This document shows, in pieces, positions 1 through 6,491 of a stretch of 14,438 nt of DNA. Position numbers and translations under genes: made by a program. A model generated the notes under the pieces. It saw only the letters and a list, made by a program, of their open reading frames with translations, ran no database searches and was not told where the DNA came from. Location of the stretch: the NCBI GenBank assembly GCA_005885025.1, contig VAYC01000055.1, forward strand, positions 1-14,438, written 5' to 3'. Numbering within the stretch: the first letter of the stretch is position 1; the number at the start of each line of letters is the position of its first letter. This DNA is from Actinomycetota bacterium. Its GTDB lineage: Bacteria; Actinomycetota; UBA4738.

Positions 1-1079
1 AGGACGGCCCGGTCGCCGAAGGCTTCGTTCGGCCACTTCCGAGAGATCCACGTGCAGGCCGTGATGGTCGCTTGGCCGGCGGGAACGACAAAGCCGGTCC
101 CCTCGGGGATCTGCTCGGCGGTCCCGGGCGGATAAGCGGCGAGCACCACGGCCGTCGAGACGTATGGGATGCCCCCGAGCTCCTTCGCCGCAGCCGAGCT
201 GAGACCGGAGAGAAGACGGGCGACCTCGAACGCCGGTGTGGCCACCACCACCACATCGGCCAAGACGTCCCTGCCGGCAGCACGCACTCGGTAGGCTCCA
301 CGAACGGGCTCGATGCCCGAGACCGGATGGTCCAGCCGGACACGGTCGCCCCCGATGCGTTCAACGAGCCGTTCGGTGAGCCGGCTCAGACCTCCCCACA
401 CCGTGGCGAACATCGGCTGGCGGCCCTTCTCCTCGCGAGCGGCGCGAGCTGCCGCTCTCGCCCCGCGCAGCAGGCTGCCATTGCGTCGCTCCCATACGCG
501 CAGCTCGGGAAAGGTCGCCTCCGCCGAGAGCTCGAGCGGGTCCCCGGCGTGCAGCCCGGCCAGCAGGGGCTCGACCATGACCGTGGCCACGCCGCTCCCC
601 AGCCGGCGGCGGAGCAACGTTCCCAGCGGTTCGTCGCCTCCTGCCCTCGCCGCCGGACGAACGAGATCCAGGAGGGCTCGGAGCTTCTGACCACGCGGCA
701 GACCCTGCCATCGCAAGAGCTCTCCCACGTCTGCCGGGATGCCGAACGGCGCTCTGTCGGGGAAGGGAACCAGCTCGCCGCGTGTCCACACGTACGCGCC
801 CATCGAGCCCGGGATGACCACCTCGTCCTCGAGCCCGAGCTCCTTGCACAGCTCGACCGCCCACGGCTTTCGGACCACGAAGGAGTCGGCTCCCGCCTCG
901 ACCGGCATACCGTCCAGCTCGATCGAGTGGAGCTTCCCCCCGGCCCGGCCGCTTGCCTCGAGTACCGTGACCTCGATCGACAGGTCCGGCGTGCTCGCCG
1001 ACAGCAGGGCGTGGGCCGTCGAAAGCCCTCCGATCCCAGCTCCCACGACGACGACGCGCCGGGAGCGGGCCGGGGTCAC
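1..1079 (-). CDS. hemY: Protoporphyrinogen/coproporphyrinogen oxidase, 3' end missing
   Basis: FAD-dependent oxidation of a porphyrinogen to its porphyrin, a late step of haem synthesis. In actinobacteria this enzyme usually acts on coproporphyrinogen III (HemY/HemG, also called CgoX). Reading from the GTG at 1077-1079, the N-terminus has the dinucleotide-binding motif GAGIGG at residues 13-18, then Glu41 (expected FAD ribose ligand), GRAGGK at 44-49 and EAGADSF at 61-67. These are the usual landmarks of the protoporphyrinogen oxidase branch of the amine-oxidase superfamily. About 359 codons are present; family members run near 450-480, so the C-terminal FAD-closing segment lies beyond the left edge. 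The GTG overlaps the hemH stop (GTGA, 1076-1079), and an AGAGGTG ribosome site lies at 1085-1091, five bases before the start. Last visible gene of a hemE-hemH-hemY operon. Whether the substrate is copro- or protoporphyrinogen cannot be read from sequence. Confidence 0.93.
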   Translation of the reverse strand, partial: MTPARSRRVVVVGAGIGGLSTAHALLSASTPDLSIEVTVLEASGRAGGKLHSIELDGMPVEAGADSFVVRKPWAVELCKELGLEDEVVIPGSMGAYVWTRGELVPFPDRAPFGIPADVGELLRWQGLPRGQKLRALLDLVRPAARAGGDEPLGTLLRRRLGSGVATVMVEPLLAGLHAGDPLELSAEATFPELRVWERRNGSLLRGARAAARAAREEKGRQPMFATVWGGLSRLTERLVERIGGDRVRLDHPVSGIEPVRGAYRVRAAGRDVLADVVVVATPAFEVARLLSGLSSAAAKELGGIPYVSTAVVLAAYPPGTAEQIPEGTGFVVPAGQATITACTWISRKWPNEAFGDRAV

Positions 1080-2059
1080 CGAGGCACCTCTGCGCGAACG
1101 TGTTCCCGGACCACCTCGGCCAGCGCACGGATGAAGTCGGGGTGGGCGTTTGGCATCTCGGTCCGGGCGAAGGCGATCCCGGCCTCCTCGGCCACGGCCC
1201 GGGCCTCGATGTCGAGGTCGTACAGGATCTCCAGGTGGTCGGCGACGAACCCAGCCGAACAGACCACGATGGCCGAATGGCCGGCCGCGGCCAGGTCGCG
1301 GATCACGTCATCGACCGGCGGACCCCACCACGGGTCGGCCGTGCGCCCCGCGCTCTGCCACGCGATGGTGTAGTCGGCCAGCCCCAGTCGGGCGTTCACT
1401 CCGTCGGCCGTTTCCTGGAGCTGCCGGACGTACCGACACGAGTCGGGGCACAGGTCGCACGTCTTGCACCGGAGCGTCCCCTCCGGAAGAGCACGCGTGG
1501 GGAGGCTGTGCGCTGAGAACACGACGGCGGCGCCGATACGGGCCGATGCATCCAGGCCCTCCAACGCGACCGCGACCCGTCCCGCCAGGAAATCCAGGAA
1601 CGAAGGATGGTCGTGCCACTGCCGAACGTAGGTGAACACCGGCCTGCCGATTGCTCCCACGTCGGCGAGGGCTTTCTCCACTCGCTCCACGTAGCTCTGC
1701 ACCGACATCCCTGACCAGTGGGGGGCCAGGACGAGCCCCACGGCCCGCTCGATGCCGTCCGCGCGCATCCGCTCGACGCCCTCCGCGATGAACGGCTCCG
1801 AGTGCTTCATCCCGAGGTACACGGCGAAGTCGTCCCTTCCGCCCCCGTTCAGCTCGCGTTCCAGGGCCGCCGCTTGGGCCCGGGTGATGTCGAGCAAGGG
1901 GAAGTGGTTCCCGATGGCCGCGTATCGGGCCTTCAGCTCATCGAGGTGCTGAGTGGTGGGAGGCCGACCACCCCGGATGTCCGTGTAGTAGCGCTCGATG
2001 TCCCCCGGACCGGCGGCGGTCCCGTACGCCATCGCCAAGACCCCCACCCGGCCGCTCAC
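1076..2059 (-). CDS. hemH: Ferrochelatase (coproporphyrin or protoporphyrin type)
   Basis: Inserts ferrous iron into a porphyrin. In Gram-positive lineages the usual substrate is coproporphyrin III (CpfC), which HemQ then turns into haem. The 327-residue protein has the SAHSLP motif with the metal-site histidine His184 and the FVADHLEIL motif with the expected acidic partner Glu277. An unusual segment carries Cys198, Cys201, Cys204 and Cys208 within 11 residues, just after SAHSLP. Internal four-cysteine [2Fe-2S] sites are known in a minority of ferrochelatases (described for Myxococcus xanthus), so an iron-sulphur cluster is likely here. I chose the GTG at 2057-2059 because it overlaps the hemE stop (GTGA) and gives the normal start SGRVGVLAMAYG. 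The open frame runs further upstream, but that part is low-complexity Gly/Pro text lying inside hemE in another frame. No clear Shine-Dalgarno sequence precedes this GTG, so translation is probably coupled to hemE. Confidence 0.93.
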   Translation of the reverse strand: MSGRVGVLAMAYGTAAGPGDIERYYTDIRGGRPPTTQHLDELKARYAAIGNHFPLLDITRAQAAALERELNGGGRDDFAVYLGMKHSEPFIAEGVERMRADGIERAVGLVLAPHWSGMSVQSYVERVEKALADVGAIGRPVFTYVRQWHDHPSFLDFLAGRVAVALEGLDASARIGAAVVFSAHSLPTRALPEGTLRCKTCDLCPDSCRYVRQLQETADGVNARLGLADYTIAWQSAGRTADPWWGPPVDDVIRDLAAAGHSAIVVCSAGFVADHLEILYDLDIEARAVAEEAGIAFARTEMPNAHPDFIRALAEVVREHVRAEVPR

Positions 2060-3132
2060 AGCCGTCCGTCCGTCGGGGCCGCCGACCCCCGCAGGGTTCG
2101 TTCGTGGACCAGTTCCACCAGGCGCTGCAGGTTCTCCAGGGGGGTGCCCGGGAGCACCCCGTGGCCCAAGTTGAAGACGTGGCCCGCCCTTCCCGCCGCC
2201 CGCCGGAGCACCACGAGGGCCTTCGCCTCCACCGCGTCCCAGGGCGCCAGGCACACGGCCGGGTCCAGGTTTCCCTGGATGGCGACGTCGAATCCGATCC
2301 GTTCCCAGGCTTCGTGCAGGGGCACGCGCCAGTCAACGCCCACCACGTCCGCCCCGGCCTCCCGCATCAGCGGCAAGAGCTCGCCCGTCCCCACCCCGAA
2401 GTGGATGCGAGGTACGCCCAGCCAGGCGAGCCCGTCGAAGATGTCTCGCGTGGTCGGCAGGACGAACCGGATGTAGTCATCCGGGTCCAGGGCCCCGACC
2501 CAGCTGTCGAAGACCTGCACCGCCTGCACGCCGGCTTCGATCTGTGCCTGCAGGTAGTAGGAGACGAGGTCGCCGAGCGTGCCCATCAGGTCGTCCCAGG
2601 TGGCCGGCTCGCCGTGCATGAAGGCCTTCGTCCTCTCGAAGTTGCGAGACGGTCCTCCCTCGATCAGATAGGAGGCAAGGGTGAACGGCGCCCCGGCGAA
2701 CCCGATCAGCGGGACGGACAACTCCTTCCGAAGGAGGCCGATCGCGTCCAGGACGGGTGAGACGTCGAGGTCTGCGGTGCGGGACCGGAGTCGCCGGACC
2801 TCGCTCGCCGAGCGGATCGGCTGGCCGATCACGGGGCCGACCGACGGTCGGATCTCGACGTCCAGTCCTGCGGCGGCGAGCGGGACCATGATGTCGGAGA
2901 ACAGGATCGCCGCGTCGACCTCCATCCGCCGAAGGGGAAGGAGCGTGGCCTCCACCGCGATCTCGGGGGTGCGACACATCTCCAGGATGTCGCGGTCCTG
3001 GCGGAGCTGGCGGTACTCCGGCAGGTACCGGCCCGATTGCCGCATGAACCACACGGGTGTTCGGTCGACCGGCTCCCGCCGGCACGCCCGAAGGAACCGG
3101 TCGTTGAACCCGGAGTCGGCCGTCTCATCCAT
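2056..3132 (-). CDS. hemE: Uroporphyrinogen decarboxylase
   Basis: Removes four carboxyl groups from uroporphyrinogen III to give coproporphyrinogen III, in the cytoplasm. The 358-residue protein is full length for the family. Signatures are PVWFMRQSGRYLPEYR at 26-41, ILFSDIM with the catalytic-site Asp80, GFAGAPFTLASYLIEG around 144-159 with Tyr155, and FNLGHGVLPGTP with His324. The ATG at 3130-3132 gives the usual short N-terminus ahead of the conserved NDRFLRACRREP. A longer frame to 3216 adds only 28 non-conserved residues. No good ribosome site precedes the ATG, but a TACGCT box (3144-3149) sits 11 bases upstream, fitting a near-leaderless message. The stop overlaps the hemH start by GTGA, so hemE, hemH and hemY are probably cotranscribed and translationally coupled. 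Confidence 0.96.
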   Translation of the reverse strand: MDETADSGFNDRFLRACRREPVDRTPVWFMRQSGRYLPEYRQLRQDRDILEMCRTPEIAVEATLLPLRRMEVDAAILFSDIMVPLAAAGLDVEIRPSVGPVIGQPIRSASEVRRLRSRTADLDVSPVLDAIGLLRKELSVPLIGFAGAPFTLASYLIEGGPSRNFERTKAFMHGEPATWDDLMGTLGDLVSYYLQAQIEAGVQAVQVFDSWVGALDPDDYIRFVLPTTRDIFDGLAWLGVPRIHFGVGTGELLPLMREAGADVVGVDWRVPLHEAWERIGFDVAIQGNLDPAVCLAPWDAVEAKALVVLRRAAGRAGHVFNLGHGVLPGTPLENLQRLVELVHERTLRGSAAPTDGRL

Positions 3133-3143
3133 AGAGGGGCTCA

Positions 3144-3149
3144 AGCGTA
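3144..3149 (-). promoter_or_regulatory. Possible -10 box of the hemE operon
   Basis: TACGCT on the minus strand, matching the TANNNT actinobacterial -10 pattern, ends 11 bases before the hemE ATG. Transcription would begin about 4-5 bases upstream of the start codon. No convincing -35 element at the usual spacing. The same hexamer occurs at a similar place before the CBS-domain gene. Confidence 0.35.
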
Positions 3150-3319
3150 GCGTCGATCCGTCAGTGCCGGCTGCCCCTGGTGACGCCGGACACATCCCAG
3201 GCCTGCCACAAGGCACGTCGCGTCGGTGACGGCCGGCACTGCCCTGGATCCCGGCGCTCGCTATCGTCCGGATCGCGACGACGGAAACCGGCTCAGAACC
3301 AAGGGCGTGCCCGCGCCCG

Positions 3320-3351
3320 GGAGAGCCGGGGGGCCCTCCCTCCGGCTCTCC
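3320..3351 (-). terminator. Hairpin downstream of the aldo/keto reductase
   Basis: A perfect 10-base inverted repeat, GGAGAGCCGG (3320-3329) against CCGGCTCTCC (3342-3351), with a 12-base GC-rich loop. It begins 12 bases past the aldo/keto reductase stop. No T-tract follows on the minus strand, but actinobacterial intrinsic terminators often lack one. It would separate that gene from the hem operon. Confidence 0.55.
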
Positions 3352-3363
3352 TTGCCATGTTGC

Positions 3364-4404
3364 TCAAAGGCGGCGGGCGGTCGCATCCATCCAGGGCGGC
3401 ATCCAGCCACGGTCGAAGTCGAACACCACGGAGCCCGGAGCCACCAGGTCGTCGATCGCGTCGAGGGTCTCGCCTTCCAGCCGGACGTCGGCCCCGTCGA
3501 GGAGCTCACGGAGCTGGTCCGGCGTCCGGGGCCCGATGATCGCCGACGTCACCGCTGGGTGAGCGAGCGTGAAGGCGATGGCCATGGTCGTGAGCGACGT
3601 GCCGGCCTTGTCCGCCAGGTTCATCAGGTCCTCGACCAGATCGAGCTTGCGCTGGTTCTCCGCCCGCTCCACGTCATACCGGGCGGCGATCGGGCTTCCC
3701 CGCTGCGCGTACCGTCGGGCCCGCGAGTCTGAAGGCGGCTCCGCCCCCCTACGGTACTTCCCCGAGAGCCATCCGCCGGCCAGCGGGCTCCACACGATGA
3801 CACCCATGCCGTAGCGCTGGCACACGGGAAGGACGTCCCATTCGATGTGCCGGACGAAGATGGAATACGGCGGCTGCTCGCACGCGAACCGCTCCAGCCC
3901 ACGCCGCTCGCTGGTCCAGTGGGACTCCACGATGTGAGAGGCCGGGAAGGTGGAGGAACCCAAGTACCTGACCTTCCCCTGCCGGACCAGGTCCGTCAGG
4001 GCGCCCAGCGTCTCCTCGATGTCGGTCTCAGGCTCGGGCCGGTGGATCTGGTACAGGTCGATGTGGTCCGTCCCCAGGCGCCGCAGGCTGTTCTCGACCT
4101 CGCGCATGATCCACAGTCGCGAATTCCCCTGCTCGTTCGGGCCCTTGCCCATCTGCCCGTGGACCTTTGTGGCCAGGACCACTTGGTCTCGGCGGCCCTT
4201 CAGGGCCTTGCCGACGATCTCCTCGGATCGGCCCTCGCCGTAGACGTCGGCCGTGTCCACGAAGTTGATGCCGGCGTCCAGCGCCGTGTGGATCATCCGG
4301 ACGCATTCGTCCTCGTCCGTATTGCCCCATGGGCCGAACATCATCGTTCCGAGGCATTGGGCGCTCACCTTGACGCCGGTCCTGCCCAGGATGCGGTATT
4401 CCAT
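3364..4404 (-). CDS. Aldo/keto reductase
   Basis: NADPH-dependent oxidoreductase of the aldo-keto reductase superfamily, a cytoplasmic TIM barrel; physiological substrate unknown. The 346-residue protein carries the catalytic tetrad Asp50, Tyr55, Lys80 and His121, in the contexts INFVDTADVYG, VVLATK and YQIHRPEP. GTDHIDLYQIH and the later GKVRYLGSSTFPAS and WSPLAGGWLSGKY are typical family blocks, and IIGPRTPDQL near the C-terminus fits the cofactor-phosphate-binding region. The ATG at 4402-4404 has a near-perfect ribosome site, GGAGGTGA (4414-4421), nine bases upstream. It lies 56 bases after the PPOX-UbiA fusion gene on the same strand, so the two could share a message, though the strong ribosome site shows independent translation. 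A specific activity cannot be assigned from these motifs. Confidence 0.93.
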   Translation of the reverse strand: MEYRILGRTGVKVSAQCLGTMMFGPWGNTDEDECVRMIHTALDAGINFVDTADVYGEGRSEEIVGKALKGRRDQVVLATKVHGQMGKGPNEQGNSRLWIMREVENSLRRLGTDHIDLYQIHRPEPETDIEETLGALTDLVRQGKVRYLGSSTFPASHIVESHWTSERRGLERFACEQPPYSIFVRHIEWDVLPVCQRYGMGVIVWSPLAGGWLSGKYRRGAEPPSDSRARRYAQRGSPIAARYDVERAENQRKLDLVEDLMNLADKAGTSLTTMAIAFTLAHPAVTSAIIGPRTPDQLRELLDGADVRLEGETLDAIDDLVAPGSVVFDFDRGWMPPWMDATARRL

Positions 4405-4413
4405 GACAGACGG

Positions 4414-4421
4414 TCACCTCC
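4414..4421 (-). promoter_or_regulatory. Strong ribosome binding site of the aldo/keto reductase
   Basis: GGAGGTGA on the minus strand, fully complementary to the 16S anti-Shine-Dalgarno end, nine bases before the ATG. It fixes the start of the reductase gene. Confidence 0.8.
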
Positions 4422-4460
4422 AAAACGCGGGCGCTGCTTTCGGTGGAGGGCAGCCGCGGC

Positions 4461-5840
4461 CTACCGCAGGAACACCGGCGGGTGCCCGGACAGGTGGCTG
4501 GCCACGATGGCGATCAGGTACCCCACCAGCAGCAACATGCCGGTGGCGAGGTGCAGCTGGACGCCCTTGCCCATGAAGGGCATCAGTTGATACGGGCTCT
4601 CGTAGTGGTCCCGGAGTCCCCGATAGACCTGGGTCGCCAGCGGCGCCGCTAGGAGCGCCAGGATGGCCGGCCGCACGATCACCCCCGCGATCGCCCCCCC
4701 GGCGATGAGTCCGAACGCCACCGCCACCGCTCCCACATACGCCGCGATGACCGCTTCCTTCGACAACCGCACCGGAAGGGTCCGCTTCCCCGCGGCGGCG
4801 TCACCCGGACGGTCCGGCACCTCGTTCACGTAGAGCACCAGGGCGATCAGGATGGCCACCGGGAGCGAGACGTAGAACGCCTCCCATGACCATCGCTGGG
4901 CCTGCACGTAGTACGCGCCCATCGTCATGATCGGACCGAACCCGAGGGCCACCATCAACTCGCCGATCCCCCGATGGACGAACCGGAAGGGCGGCGCCGT
5001 GTAGAAGACGCTGATGAACACGCCCGCCACGCCGATCCAGAACACCGGCCAGAACGCCGTGTAGGCCGCCAGGAACAGGCCGATCCCGATGGCCGCTGCG
5101 TAGAACCCCAACATCAGCAAGACCATCTGCCGCATGGTGAGCAGCCCGTACAGGATGACCCTCGATCCCCCGCTGAACTGGGTCGGGGTCACGTTCGCCT
5201 CGTCGGCGCCCGACAGCGTGTCGAACACGTCGTTGCCCACGTTCAGGCCCAAGTGCACGCAAGCCGCCGCGATCAGCGTGAGGATGGCCAGCCACCAGTG
5301 CCACTCGTGGTGGAGCGCCGCCACCGCCACCCCCAGGGCCACCGGGATGAACGTGGCGGAGAGGAACGGGAGCCGGGTTGCCCGCAGGAACAGCCACCCC
5401 GCCGAGAGCTTGGGCCGGACGGGGCGCCCCAGCTCTCGCGACACCCGCTCCATGTAGCGGTGGGCCTGGGGCACGCCGCGTTCGGAGAATTCGAAGAACG
5501 TCATCTCCTGTTCGTCCCAGTGCTGGATCCGCTCGGTGAGCAGTTCGAGCTTGCCGTCCGCCCGGCGGAGGATCCCCCAGAGCGAGACGTACCGGCGCTC
5601 GTCGTATCCGACGCCGGGCTGGGGCCGGATGTGGCTGAACACGACGTTGACCTCGCGGCCGAGCGGGGGCTCCACCGTCTGGCCGGCCACGGGATCGAGG
5701 AACACGGCTCCGCTTTCCGCGTTCACGGTGAAGCCGGTGGCCACCGAAAGGGGGTAGCCCTGGTCGTCCAGGAACGCCACCACCGCGTGGGTGTAGCCGC
5801 GGGTGCCCAGGCTTTCCAAGAGCTTCGTCGTGGCGCTCAT
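4461..5840 (-). CDS. Fusion of a PPOX-like domain with a UbiA/MenA-type prenyltransferase
   Basis: A two-part protein of 459 residues. Residues about 1-135 form a soluble region that looks like a split-barrel flavin-reductase/pyridoxamine-phosphate-oxidase-like domain (AVVAFLDDQGYPLSVATGF near the start, then alternating strands). Residues about 145-450 are a complete UbiA-superfamily membrane prenyltransferase with some eight or nine hydrophobic segments. The first aspartate motif is Asn203-Asp204-x-x-Asp207 with Asp213, and FSGGSRVI follows at 222-229. The second motif is Asp343 to Asp347, followed by AGKRTLPVRL. These motifs bind Mg-diphosphate in the family and look intact. They resemble MenA-type enzymes more than haem O synthase, but the acceptor is unknown. 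The ATG at 5838-5840 overlaps the upstream stop (ATGA), and GGAGG (5848-5852) lies seven bases before it. A longer frame to 6671 merely runs through the upstream gene. The UbiA assignment is firm; that of the N-terminal domain is moderate. Confidence 0.88.
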   Translation of the reverse strand: MSATTKLLESLGTRGYTHAVVAFLDDQGYPLSVATGFTVNAESGAVFLDPVAGQTVEPPLGREVNVVFSHIRPQPGVGYDERRYVSLWGILRRADGKLELLTERIQHWDEQEMTFFEFSERGVPQAHRYMERVSRELGRPVRPKLSAGWLFLRATRLPFLSATFIPVALGVAVAALHHEWHWWLAILTLIAAACVHLGLNVGNDVFDTLSGADEANVTPTQFSGGSRVILYGLLTMRQMVLLMLGFYAAAIGIGLFLAAYTAFWPVFWIGVAGVFISVFYTAPPFRFVHRGIGELMVALGFGPIMTMGAYYVQAQRWSWEAFYVSLPVAILIALVLYVNEVPDRPGDAAAGKRTLPVRLSKEAVIAAYVGAVAVAFGLIAGGAIAGVIVRPAILALLAAPLATQVYRGLRDHYESPYQLMPFMGKGVQLHLATGMLLLVGYLIAIVASHLSGHPPVFLR

Positions 5841-6322
5841 CGGGCCGCCTCCACCAGCTCGAACACCTGCGGCGGGCGGGATGTGTCGCCGTCCTCCCAC
5901 AGGAAGGCCCGGCGGGGAACGATCTCGATCACGCCTCGCTCGAAGAACAGCGGCAGGGCCACCCGCTTGCCCAGGAAGAAGTCGATGGCCGGCTCTTTCT
6001 TCCGCCAGATCGGGAGGACCCGCTCCCAGCCCGCGTGGAGGTCGGTATCGTCCACGGTCGCGTCGCCCTGGATGGTGGCCCGCCGGAACCGGCTCACGGT
6101 GACGGCGTTGGGGTCGCTGATCGACACCGAGACCTTGGGATTCGCCTTGATGTGCTCCAACTTCTTGGAGAACAGCACGCTGGAGGTCATGTAGATGCGC
6201 TCGCCGTCGTACAGGGGGATCAGCGGATGCGTCACCGGCCTCCCGCGCTCGTCGATCACGGTGAGCTCGCCGACCAGCGCGGTTTCCAGCAGCTCTTCGA
6301 CGGCTTCCGGAAGCGCTCCCAT
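5837..6322 (-). CDS. PPOX-fold (pyridoxamine 5'-phosphate oxidase-like) protein
   Basis: A 161-residue protein of the FMN/F420-binding split-barrel family. The run GELTVIDERGRPVTHPLIPL, then YDGERIYMTSS and FSKKLEHIKANPKVSVSI, matches the typical start of these domains, followed by RRATIQGDATV and a C-terminal strand region. Members bind FMN, F420 or haem and act in reduction or cofactor handling; which applies here cannot be told. I chose the ATG at 6320-6322 because AGGAGG (6329-6334) lies six bases upstream. An in-frame upstream start would add 11 residues but has no such site. The stop overlaps the ATG of the PPOX-UbiA fusion, so the two products are probably made in proportion and may work together. 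It is the first gene of the minus-strand run and diverges from the Asp-box protein gene. Confidence 0.88.
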   Translation of the reverse strand: MGALPEAVEELLETALVGELTVIDERGRPVTHPLIPLYDGERIYMTSSVLFSKKLEHIKANPKVSVSISDPNAVTVSRFRRATIQGDATVDDTDLHAGWERVLPIWRKKEPAIDFFLGKRVALPLFFERGVIEIVPRRAFLWEDGDTSRPPQVFELVEAAR

Positions 6323-6491
6323 CCGTTCCCTCCTCATCGTCAAAGGGGCACACAAGAAGATAGTCCAATCGCCGGGGCGGCGGCTCGGACCGGCCGCGGA
6401 TTGAAATTGGAGGGTTGCCGTTGCTGTTGCGGCCGAAGCACGTCAAAGAGTAGGGTTCCCTCTCCGTGTCGTCAGCGAGAGGAGGTCGCGT
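6323..6491. promoter_or_regulatory. Divergent promoter region between the PPOX and Asp-box genes
   Basis: A 169-base gap between divergent genes that must hold both promoters. On plus, TAGGGT (6451-6456) fits a TANNNT -10, and the ribosome site AGGAGGT (6480-6486) lies five bases before the Asp-box gene ATG. On minus, TATCTT (6357-6362) is a candidate -10 for the PPOX gene, with AGGAGG at 6329-6334. No clear -35 boxes or operator-like repeats are visible. The hexamers are short and could occur by chance. Confidence 0.45.

Larger units (their letters stand above)
3133..3363. other. Intergenic gap between aldo/keto reductase and hemE
   Basis: A 231-base gap with no supportable gene; the short frames crossing it show no family resemblance. 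It holds the hairpin at 3320-3351 near the end of the aldo/keto reductase and a possible hemE -10 box at the other end. The middle is GC-rich, and I see no riboswitch-like fold or repeat there. Confidence 0.6.

Noticed and set aside
72..1373. A 433-codon open frame on plus across hemY and hemH
   Set aside because: It is antisense to two clearly recognised haem genes, has no domain resemblance and is rich in Arg/Pro/Gly, as expected of a high-GC shadow frame.
2060..2254. 65-residue upstream extension of ferrochelatase
   Set aside because: Gly/Pro-rich, lies within hemE in another frame, and precedes the normal family start.
4974..6194. A 406-codon open frame on plus
   Set aside because: Antisense to the PPOX and PPOX-UbiA genes, whose motifs are unmistakable; its composition is that of a shadow frame.
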